DNA of 24,516 bases from Caldisericota bacterium (GTDB taxonomy: Bacteria > Caldisericota > Caldisericia > Caldisericales > Caldisericaceae): positions 1 through 24,516 of the forward strand of contig DAOWNX010000001.1 in NCBI GenBank assembly GCA_030642335.1, in the 5' to 3' direction. Numbering within the stretch: position 1 is the first letter of the stretch; every line of letters begins with the position of its first letter. A program made the translations under genes and the position numbers. A model generated the notes under the pieces. It made no database searches and was not told the origin of the DNA. It saw only the letters and a list, made by a program, of their open reading frames with translations. This document shows positions 1 to 7,774 of the stretch, piece after piece.

Positions 1-1
1 G

Positions 2-1057
2 AAAAAACAGTTAAATAGATTAATAGATTGTTCAATGTGTCCAAACATGTGCAAATTCAGTTGTCCTGTTTACCTTGCAACAGGTAGTGAAGCGTTTACT
101 CCTCAGAAAAAGGCGCGTCTTATACTTTATAGGGAGAAAAATTTATTACAGGATGAAGATGGATTTTTTGATACTGTATTCCAGTGTGCCCTTTGTGGAA
201 GTTGTGTTGTAAATTGCCAGTATGACGATTTTGATATAAGAGATTTTATTATAGATGAGCGTAGCATTGCATTTGAGAAAGGTTTTGTGCCTTCTCTTAT
301 CGGGGAGGAGCTTGGGAATTTTAACAAGTTTGGTAATCCCGATGGTAAAAGGGAGACGATCGACAAAGGAGAAGGAGAGATAGGGTTTTTTGTTTCCTGT
401 AATACTTTTAAGGACAAGAGTATTCTTTCTGCAACTGAGAAAATTCTAAACAAAGCACACGTAAATGTAAAGGAGTTTGGTGGTGGTGATATTTGTTGCG
501 GGGCACCACTCTTTTTTGCGGGAGATATGGATGGTTTTAAGAAAAAAGCAGAGCAAATGGAAAAACTCATTAAAGAAAAAGGAGTTAAGCGAATCATAAC
601 AAACTGCCCGACATGTATTAAAATGATGAAGAAACATTATGCAGAAGTTGGAGTAAATATAGACGTTGACATTGTGCATACTTTAACGTTTACAAAAGAG
701 CTTATGGATGAGGGCAAGCTATCACTTAAAAAAGTTGAAAATAAATCCATTACATATCATGATCCATGTATTCTTGCAAAAGACCTTGATATATCAGAAA
801 TGCCGAGAACAATTTTAAAAAATATTGGATACTCTTTGCGTGAACCAGCTTATACCGGAAAGGATGCACATTGTTGTGGCGGAAAAACAAAAGTTGGCGA
901 TAGAAATACGCGTGATGCAATAAGCAATATGAGAGAAAATGAGCTTAAAGAAACAAAAGCACCAGAGTATGTTTCTGCTTGTCCTACCTGTAAAGATGTA
1001 TTAAAATCTCTTCGAATGAAGGATATCGCAGAAATTATAGGAGATGCACTTGAATAA
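2..1057 (+). CDS. CCG-domain Fe-S oxidoreductase subunit (GlpC/LutA/HdrD-like), 5' partial
   Basis: The first ATG in frame is at base 35, but the frame stays open to base 2. The codons before that ATG supply the first cysteine (bases 29-31) of a 4Fe-4S motif spaced C-x2-C-x3-C-x3-CP, so the gene begins outside the window. A second cluster motif, CALCGSCVVNC, follows about 50 residues on. Two cysteine-rich CCG domains come next: one with ICCGAP and NCPTC, the other with DPC, HCCGG and ACPTC. This architecture is that of GlpC, LutA and HdrD/HdrB-like proteins, which pass electrons from a flavin dehydrogenase to quinone or another acceptor at the membrane face. It overlaps the next gene, a GlpA-like dehydrogenase, which is its likely electron donor. 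The exact acceptor cannot be read from the sequence. Confidence 0.85.
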   Translation, partial: KKQLNRLIDCSMCPNMCKFSCPVYLATGSEAFTPQKKARLILYREKNLLQDEDGFFDTVFQCALCGSCVVNCQYDDFDIRDFIIDERSIAFEKGFVPSLIGEELGNFNKFGNPDGKRETIDKGEGEIGFFVSCNTFKDKSILSATEKILNKAHVNVKEFGGGDICCGAPLFFAGDMDGFKKKAEQMEKLIKEKGVKRIITNCPTCIKMMKKHYAEVGVNIDVDIVHTLTFTKELMDEGKLSLKKVENKSITYHDPCILAKDLDISEMPRTILKNIGYSLREPAYTGKDAHCCGGKTKVGDRNTRDAISNMRENELKETKAPEYVSACPTCKDVLKSLRMKDIAEIIGDALE

Positions 1058-2774
1058 TAAATTTTCTAAAGAAATCATTCACAGAATTTTCGAAGAGACT
1101 AAAGAAAAAACAGAAGTAAAAAATATTGGTAATGTTGTTTATTTAAATGGAAATGTTTCTTCATATGATCAAGCACTTAGAGCTGGTTTTATTGCTGCTT
1201 CTTTTAGTAAATTAAGAGGAGTTGTTTCGAATTTACATTATCCTTCAGAAAAGAAAATTATATTTCCTGAAAAAGTTTCAGATAGACTTAATGGAAGGGA
1301 GTTTGATGTAGTAATTGTTGGAGCAGGTGTAATAGGTGCAGCAATTGCAAGGGAGTTATCCAAATTTAATTTAAGTATAGCTGTACTGGAGAGGCATAGT
1401 GATATTGGTGTTGACCAAACTGCACATAACAATGGCATGATTCATCCTGCATTTTTAACAAAGCATGGCACGTTAAAATGGGAGATGAATTATAAAGGGA
1501 ATGCAATGTTCGATAAAGTTACCGCCGAACTTGACGTTCCGTTTAAGAGGATAGGAACACTTATTGTTGCCGAGAACTTAAAAGAAGAGTTAATGCTTTT
1601 TGCTCTCAATGGATTAGTTAAGTGGCACAGGGATCCTTCGCCAAAGGTTTTAAATAGGGAAGAATTAGATAAAGTGGAGCCCGGACTTGCCCCGCATATA
1701 AAAAAAGGCCTACTTGTATGGAATACAGGTATTATATCACCATTTGAATTAACCATTGCTTATATGGAAAATGCTATAAGTAATGGAGTAAAATTATTCC
1801 TTGAAACTTCTGTTAACGGGGTATACACAGAAAATAGCTTTGTTAAAGCGGTGGAAACGACGCAGGGAACCATCAAGACGCATTGCTTGATTAACGCTGC
1901 TGGTTTATATGCCGATAAGATTGCTGAATTTGCGGGCGATAGGTTTTTTACAATTCACCCCAGAAGAGGGGCAACGATTATTTTTGATAAAACATACCAA
2001 CCTATGAAGACGGTACTGGGCAGTTTCAGTATGCGAGAAAATAGAAACCCGCATTCAAAAGGTGGTGGCTTTATTCCTACAATTGATGGCAATCTCCAAC
2101 TTGGCCCTACTGCCTGTGAAGTAGAAGATAGAGAGGATACGGCAACAAGTTTTGGAGACATAAACGAACTTCTTGATAAATTTGCGCCTATTCTTTCACG
2201 TCTTAAACCAGAATATCCTGAGGCAAGCAAGGATAAGATTATTACATATTTTGCAGGAGCAAGGGCTGCAACATTCAAGGAAGATTTTATTATCGAACCA
2301 TCACAAAAAATAAAAGGTTTGATTCATGTTGCTGGTATACAATCTCCCGGTCTTGCAGCTGCACCTGCTATAGCTGAGAGGGTATATGAAATTGTGCGGA
2401 ATGAAGTAAATCCTGATATAAAAAACGAGTTTAATCCTGTAAGGAAAAGATTTAAATTATTTTCTGAAATGGACGGAAGCGAGATTACCGAACGTACCCA
2501 AAAGGATTCTCAGTACGGCCATATTATTTGCAGATGCGAGCATGTAAGTGAAAAGGAAATTGTTAATGTATTACATGATGATATTCCAGTAGAAAGTGTT
2601 GATGCAATAAAAAGAAGGACACGAGCAGGTATGGGAAGATGCCAGGGCGGTTTTTGTTTGCCAAGGGTGATGGCTATAATAGAAAGGGAAAAAGGATTAA
2701 ATAAGGAACGTATTACAAAAAACGGAGGAAAATCATTTATTCTGGATGGAAAAACAAAAAGGGGGGAGAAATGA
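1050..2774 (+). CDS. GlpA-like FAD-dependent glycerol-3-phosphate dehydrogenase with N-terminal BON-like domain and C-terminal BFD-like domain
   Basis: The protein has three parts. Residues about 18-64 look like a BON domain (NVVYLNGNVSSYDQA, then LRGVVSNL). A DAO-type FAD domain follows, starting with the dinucleotide motif GAGVIGAA near residue 91 and containing the HPRRG motif typical of GlpA proteins. The C-terminus is a BFD-like [2Fe-2S] domain with CRC near residue 490 and CQGGFC about 40 residues later. GlpA-type enzymes oxidise glycerol-3-phosphate to dihydroxyacetone phosphate. At about 574 residues it is roughly 90 longer than simple relatives, which the BON-like part explains. I prefer TTG at 1050: AGGAG at 1039-1043 lies 6 nt before it, whereas the ATG at 1044 would touch the Shine-Dalgarno. 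It overlaps the Fe-S gene upstream and ends with an ATGA overlap into the kinase gene. Glycerol-3-phosphate as the exact substrate is inferred. Confidence 0.85.
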   Translation: MNNKFSKEIIHRIFEETKEKTEVKNIGNVVYLNGNVSSYDQALRAGFIAASFSKLRGVVSNLHYPSEKKIIFPEKVSDRLNGREFDVVIVGAGVIGAAIARELSKFNLSIAVLERHSDIGVDQTAHNNGMIHPAFLTKHGTLKWEMNYKGNAMFDKVTAELDVPFKRIGTLIVAENLKEELMLFALNGLVKWHRDPSPKVLNREELDKVEPGLAPHIKKGLLVWNTGIISPFELTIAYMENAISNGVKLFLETSVNGVYTENSFVKAVETTQGTIKTHCLINAAGLYADKIAEFAGDRFFTIHPRRGATIIFDKTYQPMKTVLGSFSMRENRNPHSKGGGFIPTIDGNLQLGPTACEVEDREDTATSFGDINELLDKFAPILSRLKPEYPEASKDKIITYFAGARAATFKEDFIIEPSQKIKGLIHVAGIQSPGLAAAPAIAERVYEIVRNEVNPDIKNEFNPVRKRFKLFSEMDGSEITERTQKDSQYGHIICRCEHVSEKEIVNVLHDDIPVESVDAIKRRTRAGMGRCQGGFCLPRVMAIIEREKGLNKERITKNGGKSFILDGKTKRGEK

Positions 2775-4327
2775 AATATTTTATTGTGATTGACGGAGGC
2801 ACTCAAAACATTAAGGCATTTGTATTTGATGAAAAAGGAAATGAAATATCTAAAGGAATGCACTCCGTAACACCATATTTTTCTGTACAGCCTGATTTTG
2901 CTGAACAAGATGCAGAACAATATTTATCGATTGTAAAAGAAGTGACAAAAAAAGTAGTAAAAGATTCTGGTCTGCTAGAAGATGATTTTGTTGCTCTTTC
3001 TATCACAACGCACAGAAGTACTATTATCCCTGTGGATAAAAATGGTAAAGTAATTCGTCCTGCGATTACCTGGCTTGATGAAAGGAAGACGGATGGTTTG
3101 TCCCTTCCGGGTGGAATGGGAAGATTGTTTATGAAGATAGCAGGCATGGAAGAAACACTTAAAAAATATCAAAGACGATCGAAGTTCAATTGGCTTCGTA
3201 AACACGAACCAGAAAATTATAGAAAAACTTATAAGTTTCTTACAGTTTCATCGCACATATTCCATGCTCTTACAGGAGAATTTAAAGATTGCTCTTCAAT
3301 GATCGTAGGACTTTTTCCAATTGATTTAAAACAGCTTGCCTGGCATAAAAACCTGCTTGTTTATAAAGTATTTGGAGTAGAAAGGAAAAAGCTTCCGGAT
3401 CTTGTCTCTCCTACAGATATTGCAGGACGCGTATCAAAAACAGGGGCAAAGGATTTTGGGGTAAAGGAAGGGCTTCCTATCATTATTGGTGCGGGAGACA
3501 AGCAATCAGAGCTGCTTGGGGCAGGCGGTATAGGTTGTGATATTGCAGAGGTAAGTTACGGTACAGCAGCAGTGATTGAGATATTTAGCAAAAAATATGT
3601 GACACATCCCAGGGTGGATTTTTTTACATGGGGCAGTGCTGTGCCTGACAAATGGGCTCTTGAAGGATTTGTAGGGAGAGGGTACTGGATGGTATCCTGG
3701 TTTAGAAAAGAATTTGCAAAACATGAAGAAGATCAGGCAGAAAAAATGGGTATTTCACCTGAGAATTTGCTTGACAAAGAAATGAGTGAAATTCCTCCGG
3801 GTTCAGATGGATTAATTCTTCAACCTTATTGGTCGCCATTTGCATTTGATCCGTCCTCCAAAGGTGCAATTATAGGATTTTCCGGCAACCATACCAGAGT
3901 ACATGTTTACAGGGCTATCATCGAAGGGATTGCTTATGAGTTAAGACGGCTTATGGAAATTATACAGAAATATTCAGGTGCGAAAGTTGAAGAATTACGT
4001 GTTGGTGGAGGAGGATCCGAAAGTGATGAGATAATGCAAATTACTGCCGATGTGTTTAATCTTCCCGCAAGACGAATACACACTCCGCACCTTTCTGCTC
4101 TCGGGGCTGCAATAGATGCAGCTGTTGCCATAGGTATATATAAAAGTTTTGAAACAGCAGTAGTAAATATGGTTAGGCCTGAAGAGAAATTCATTCCTAG
4201 TCCAAAGAATGTAGAAATATACAATAGATTGTTTAATGAAGTATATAAAAATATTTATCCATCGTTAAAAGGGTTGTATCACAAAATATACGATATTACG
4301 AAGCAATACAAAAAGAAAGGAGAATGA
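2771..4327 (+). CDS. FGGY-family carbohydrate kinase, glycerol-kinase-like (substrate uncertain)
   Basis: A 518-residue FGGY kinase with both actin-fold halves. The N-terminal phosphate loop is IDGGTQNIKAFVFD. The motif GAGDKQSELLG carries the presumed catalytic Asp, and the C-terminal adenosine site reads GGGGSESDEIMQI followed by LSALGAAIDAA. Such kinases phosphorylate glycerol or other polyols and sugars with ATP. Its place after a GlpA-like dehydrogenase suggests glycerol kinase. However, the substrate loop reads THRST where E. coli GlpK has Q-R-E-T, so the GlpK substrate Glu is missing, while the Trp of the next motif (ITWLDER) is kept. Another polyol is therefore possible. It starts at an ATGA overlap behind a GGGGGGAG ribosome binding site, so it is probably translationally coupled to the dehydrogenase. 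Confidence 0.85.
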   Translation: MKYFIVIDGGTQNIKAFVFDEKGNEISKGMHSVTPYFSVQPDFAEQDAEQYLSIVKEVTKKVVKDSGLLEDDFVALSITTHRSTIIPVDKNGKVIRPAITWLDERKTDGLSLPGGMGRLFMKIAGMEETLKKYQRRSKFNWLRKHEPENYRKTYKFLTVSSHIFHALTGEFKDCSSMIVGLFPIDLKQLAWHKNLLVYKVFGVERKKLPDLVSPTDIAGRVSKTGAKDFGVKEGLPIIIGAGDKQSELLGAGGIGCDIAEVSYGTAAVIEIFSKKYVTHPRVDFFTWGSAVPDKWALEGFVGRGYWMVSWFRKEFAKHEEDQAEKMGISPENLLDKEMSEIPPGSDGLILQPYWSPFAFDPSSKGAIIGFSGNHTRVHVYRAIIEGIAYELRRLMEIIQKYSGAKVEELRVGGGGSESDEIMQITADVFNLPARRIHTPHLSALGAAIDAAVAIGIYKSFETAVVNMVRPEEKFIPSPKNVEIYNRLFNEVYKNIYPSLKGLYHKIYDITKQYKKKGE

Positions 4328-4328
4328 C

Positions 4329-4436
4329 ATGGGGTTACCGGAGTTCTTTCAGTTTCATGTACCGACGAAGATTATCTTTGGCGAGGGAGTAGCTTCTTGC
4401 TGGATGAAGCAAAAGAGGGTAAAATTTTACCCTTAA
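4329..4436 (+). pseudogene. N-terminal remnant of an iron-containing alcohol dehydrogenase
   Basis: An ATG one base after the kinase stop, with AAGGAG 6 nt upstream, opens a 35-codon frame. Its residues 7-22, FQFHVPTKIIFGEGVA, match the typical beginning of iron-containing alcohol dehydrogenases (F-x-PTKIIFGxG). After about residue 22 the homology stops and a short unrelated tail ends in TAA. The family is normally around 380 residues, so over 90 percent is missing. The junction falls just before an 18-bp palindrome and the promoter of the next gene. This looks like a deletion that fused the start of an alcohol dehydrogenase gene, once the next member of the operon, to the upstream region of the flavoprotein gene. 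Translation may persist but cannot give an active enzyme. Confidence 0.7.
4416..4433. promoter_or_regulatory. 18-bp perfect palindrome, candidate operator
   Basis: AGGGTAAAATTTTACCCT is a perfect inverted repeat. Its last base is the first base of the proposed -35 element of the promoter at 4433-4462, so a bound protein would interfere with RNA polymerase. It is not followed by a T-run, so it is a poor terminator. The regulator is unknown. Confidence 0.45.
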
Positions 4437-4462
4437 CTAAATTAAGCGATTTATTGTATAAT
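4433..4462 (+). promoter_or_regulatory. Promoter for the flavoprotein/DUF1667 pair
   Basis: A perfect -10 hexamer TATAAT lies at 4457-4462. An 18-bp spacer separates it from a weaker -35-like TTAACT at 4433-4438. The start codon at 4500 gives a leader of about 30 nt containing GAGGAGG. Confidence 0.55.
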
Positions 4463-4499
4463 AAAAATACTTAATGTTAGATGACGAGGAGGCAGTGTA

Positions 4500-5741
4500 T
4501 TGAAAGCTGATGTAACAGTAATTGGAGGAGGCCCAGGAGGACTTGTTTCTGCTCTTTTTGCAAAAAGAAATGGTGCAAAAAAAGTACTAATACTTGAGAG
4601 AGAAGATGAGCTGGGTGGAATATTAAAACAATGCATCCATAATGGTTTTGGCCTGGAACTATTTAAAAAAGATCTTACAGGCCCGGAGTATGCAGAGCGG
4701 TTAATAGATGATATTAATAAAGTGGGTGTTGATTATATGCTTGACACTATGGCAATCCACCTTTCAAATGATCGTACAATTACTGCCGTGAATTCTAAGT
4801 ATGGAGTGTTTAATATAGAATCAAAAAGTATTGTTCTTGCAATGGGATGCCGTGAGCGTGCCAGGGGCAACATTGTTATTCCCGGCACTCGTCCTGCAGG
4901 TATATACACGGCAGGTGTGGCACAACGATTTATTAATATTGATGGGTATTTGCCCGGGAAGGAAGTAGTTATTCTTGGATCTGGCGATATAGGGCTTATT
5001 ATGGCAAGGCGGCTTACACTTGAAGGAGCAAAAGTAAAAGGTGTGTATGAAATTATGGATCACCCCGGTGGCCTTAAAAGAAATATCGTACAATGTTTAA
5101 ATGATTTTGATATTCCGCTTTATCTTTCACATACTGTGATAGAGATAAAAGGAAAGGATAGGGTTACCGGTGTTGTTGTTGCAAAGGTAGATAGTAAGAT
5201 GCAGCCGATAGAGGGAACAGAAGAATTTATTAAATGTGACACACTGCTTTTATCAGTGGGGCTTATCCCTGAAAATGAGCTTTCAAAAGAAGCCAATATT
5301 GAAATTTCTTCTAACACAAAAGGACCTGTTATGACGGAAACAATGGAAACAACAGTTCCCGGCATTTTTTCTTCCGGTAATGTATCTGTTGTGTTTGACC
5401 TTGTTGATTATGTTGCTGAAACCGGGGTAATTGCAGGTAAAAATGCTGCAGAGTTTGCAAAAGAAAAAAATGAAAACAAAAAATTTATTAACATACTTCC
5501 TGGTAAAAATGTAGGGATACTTTTTCCTCACAGGTATTCATATAGAGATGATCTTATTTTATTTCTCCGTGCTGGGAAATGGATAGAAAAGCCTGTTAGT
5601 ATTAAGATAAAACCTTTAAATATGAAGATGAGAAGATTCTATGCCCGTCCAAACGAGATGATAAGGATCAAGATATTGCAAGATAAACTTTTATCAGCAA
5701 AGGGAGACATTACCGTTTCCATAAAAGAGGTGGAGGGATGA
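4500..5741 (+). CDS. FAD/NAD(P)-dependent oxidoreductase, GlpB/NADH-oxidase-like
   Basis: A 413-residue two-dinucleotide-fold flavoprotein. The FAD site is VIGGGPGGLVSALFA at residues 7-21 with the acidic end LILERE. The central NAD(P) site is VVILGSGDIGLIMARRL near residue 156, and the family motif GCRERARG lies near residue 116. Relatives occur beside GlpA-like dehydrogenases and DUF1667 proteins in Thermotoga and clostridia. They are thought to move electrons between the glycerol-3-phosphate dehydrogenase and a nicotinamide or quinone pool, but the reaction is not firmly established. The start is TTG at 4500, supported by GAGGAGG 7 nt upstream. The stop overlaps the next start as ATGA. It appears to have its own promoter, so it can be expressed apart from the upstream genes. 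Confidence 0.85.
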   Translation: MKADVTVIGGGPGGLVSALFAKRNGAKKVLILEREDELGGILKQCIHNGFGLELFKKDLTGPEYAERLIDDINKVGVDYMLDTMAIHLSNDRTITAVNSKYGVFNIESKSIVLAMGCRERARGNIVIPGTRPAGIYTAGVAQRFINIDGYLPGKEVVILGSGDIGLIMARRLTLEGAKVKGVYEIMDHPGGLKRNIVQCLNDFDIPLYLSHTVIEIKGKDRVTGVVVAKVDSKMQPIEGTEEFIKCDTLLLSVGLIPENELSKEANIEISSNTKGPVMTETMETTVPGIFSSGNVSVVFDLVDYVAETGVIAGKNAAEFAKEKNENKKFINILPGKNVGILFPHRYSYRDDLILFLRAGKWIEKPVSIKIKPLNMKMRRFYARPNEMIRIKILQDKLLSAKGDITVSIKEVEG

Positions 5742-6091
5742 TAAAACACTTTACCTGTGTTATATGTCCTATAGGATGTGAGATTGATGTAGAAGAAAAT
5801 GAGGGAAAGCTAATTTTACTAAACGGGAATATGTGCGCGCGAGGGAAAGAGTTTGTCATTCAGGAATTAAAAGAACCTATACGCGTGCTTACAACAACGG
5901 TAAGAATAAAAGGCGCAGAATTTAACATGCTTCCTGTGCGTACAGACAAGCCCATTCCTAAAAGACTCATCCCTATAATAATGGAAGATATTGCAAAAAT
6001 TGAAGTTAATGCACCTATTAAAATGTACAAAGTTATTGTGAAAAATATCGCAGGAACTAGAGTAAACATTATTGCAACGCGCAGTATGTAG
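5738..6091 (+). CDS. DUF1667 cysteine-motif protein, partner of the FAD oxidoreductase
   Basis: A 117-residue protein starting with CVICPIGCEI (CxxCPxGC) and then GNMCARG around residue 31. These four cysteines resemble a cluster- or metal-binding site and define DUF1667. The rest is basic and beta-rich (PVRTDKPIPK motif). The family nearly always sits directly after a GlpB-like flavoprotein and GlpA-like dehydrogenase, as it does here with an ATGA overlap and a GGTGGAGGG ribosome binding site, so it is probably a small electron-transfer subunit of that complex. Its stop is only 4 bp from the end of the convergent gene, and no hairpin terminator is visible between them. Confidence 0.85.
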   Translation: MIKHFTCVICPIGCEIDVEENEGKLILLNGNMCARGKEFVIQELKEPIRVLTTTVRIKGAEFNMLPVRTDKPIPKRLIPIIMEDIAKIEVNAPIKMYKVIVKNIAGTRVNIIATRSM

Positions 6092-6095
6092 TCAT

Positions 6096-7241
6096 TTATT
6101 TTTCGTCTGGAACAATAAGAAAAAGAGTTGAGTCTTTTTCTATTATTCTTAAAACTCCCTTGCATTCCCTAGGGAACTCTTTAAACAAAACCAGAGTGTT
6201 TGTTTCTGGTATATATTTACTTATTGAAATCTCTTTTTCACTATTTGAAATAATGTATATTCCATTTTCTCCTTCTATATAATGCGCATTCTTTCCTGTT
6301 TCAATGTCTATCTTATGAAATACTTTATTTTTCACATCAATTCTGAAAAGAGCATTCTCAAACTCTGCAAATACACCATCAATATAAAAGATGTGTGTTG
6401 CTGAAATATTATTAAATAGAGTAACACTTCTATTTCTTAAGTTTAGTATCCCAGAAACACGTTTTTCTGTCTTTATGAAATGGGTGATAAAATATGCTTC
6501 TTTATTATTCTCTGTCACTATTGTGAAAGGAGATTCAATATCCAATGGGAGTTTATAATTGTTACTATAAGAAGAAATGGGGTTGTAGAAGGTGATGCCG
6601 TACGCATTATCTCTTGAAATAATAATTTTATCGCCAGTAAGAGGAAGTATAGCTTTTATAGGATGAGGAGCGTTTTTCGTCGGGTATCTTTCTTCACCTA
6701 ATTGTATTATAGAGACTTCGTGTGTTTTTTTGTTGATAGTGTATAGATAATTACCTATTCCTGCATAGACTTTACCATCCAATATTTTTATATCGCCCCT
6801 TATACCTGTCAAGTTATCCACAGCAGGAGAGAGCATGTTGATTTTTCCGTCTGATAGATCCGTGTAAAAAACAGTGTATAAATTATTTATCTTTTTAATA
6901 AACCAGATCGTTTGGGTCTCTTTATCATATGCAAAAGGTTGCTGTACATTATCAATAATTTTTATAGTTTTCTCAACGTTTATCATCTGTGGGATAATAT
7001 CTCCACTTCTTAATAGTGAAATCTCTCCGCTTCTCCCATAGATGAAGGGCATAAGAACAGCAAAGAATAATACGAGAAGAATAACGGATACAAAAGATAA
7101 TTTTCTGAACAAAACTCTCCTTTTTTCTGCTTTTGCAAAGCGCATTTCTATCTTTTGTCTTATCCTGTCTTCATAGGGTGCAGTATCTATATATTTTGGT
7201 TTTATTTTTTTTAATTTTTTAATAAGTTCGTCATCTTTCAT
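6096..7241 (-). CDS. Single-TM protein with extracytoplasmic propeller-like domain, probable anti-sigma/sensor partner of the ECF sigma factor
   Basis: The protein has a charged cytoplasmic segment of about 45 residues, one hydrophobic helix (FVSVILLVLFFAVLMPFI) and an exported part of about 310 residues built of short beta strands with repeated aromatic and turn patterns, suggesting a beta-propeller. No zinc anti-sigma motif (HxxxCxxC) is present. It overlaps the end of the sigma factor gene, the usual place for an anti-sigma factor, so I infer that the short N-terminus binds sigma and the exported part senses the envelope. The chosen start is ATG at 7241, with GAGAG about 8 nt upstream; a GTG at 7250 is also possible. 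The function is inferred from topology and position, as no family was recognised. Confidence 0.65.
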   Translation of the reverse strand: MKDDELIKKLKKIKPKYIDTAPYEDRIRQKIEMRFAKAEKRRVLFRKLSFVSVILLVLFFAVLMPFIYGRSGEISLLRSGDIIPQMINVEKTIKIIDNVQQPFAYDKETQTIWFIKKINNLYTVFYTDLSDGKINMLSPAVDNLTGIRGDIKILDGKVYAGIGNYLYTINKKTHEVSIIQLGEERYPTKNAPHPIKAILPLTGDKIIISRDNAYGITFYNPISSYSNNYKLPLDIESPFTIVTENNKEAYFITHFIKTEKRVSGILNLRNRSVTLFNNISATHIFYIDGVFAEFENALFRIDVKNKVFHKIDIETGKNAHYIEGENGIYIISNSEKEISISKYIPETNTLVLFKEFPRECKGVLRIIEKDSTLFLIVPDEK

Positions 7242-7767
7242 TTTTACCACTCTCTATTATTTTTTTTAATTTTTTTAACGCTCTTTGCATTGAATTGTAA
7301 TAGGCACTTTTACTTATGTTCAGTATAAAAGCTATTTCATTTTGCTTCTTTCTTTCGATAAAATGCATTCTTATCATTTCCCTTTCTCTGAATGGTAACT
7401 TTTCAATTGCTTGAAGCAGTTCTTCTGACTCAATATTTGGCGGGTCTTCAGCAGCATAAAACTCTTTATTTGTAAGAAGAAGCTTTTTACTTCTGTAAAA
7501 CCTGTATATTTCATTTTCTGCAATCTTGAATAAATAAGTAGAAAACGAAGCCTTGAAATTAAACCTCTTAATGCTTTTAAGCGCTTTGTAAAAGGTGTCT
7601 GCTGTAATATCCTCTGCAATGTTTGTGTCATTCACTCTTCGCAACACGAAATTGAATATATTGTTTGCGTATGCATTGTACAGTGCATCAAATTGTCCAG
7701 GGTCTTTTCTTGCATTATATATTATTTGCTTTTCTTTATCTCGGCTGAGTTTTCCCATACTGTACAA
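7231..7767 (-). CDS. ECF-type RNA polymerase sigma factor
   Basis: A 178-residue sigma-70 family protein with only regions 2 and 4. Region 2 spans residues about 25-95, with the DITADTFYKAL segment that contacts the -10 element and core polymerase. Region 4 spans about 117-170, with LPFREREMIRMHF and a helix-turn-helix ending AYYNSMQRALKKLK. Such factors redirect RNA polymerase to stress or envelope genes. The start is TTG at 7767, since GATGAG sits 6 nt before it while the next ATG at 7758 is too far away. It begins 7 nt after the lipoprotein stop and overlaps the downstream single-TM gene, giving a three-gene operon. Autoregulation is likely for the class, but I see no paired promoter motif that proves it. 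Confidence 0.88.
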   Translation of the reverse strand: MYSMGKLSRDKEKQIIYNARKDPGQFDALYNAYANNIFNFVLRRVNDTNIAEDITADTFYKALKSIKRFNFKASFSTYLFKIAENEIYRFYRSKKLLLTNKEFYAAEDPPNIESEELLQAIEKLPFREREMIRMHFIERKKQNEIAFILNISKSAYYNSMQRALKKLKKIIESGKNER

Positions 7768-7774
7768 TTGTAAC

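Noticed and set aside
1044..1049. ATG 1044 as the start of the GlpA-like gene
   Set aside because: Its only Shine-Dalgarno would be directly adjacent; the TTG at 1050 has proper spacing.
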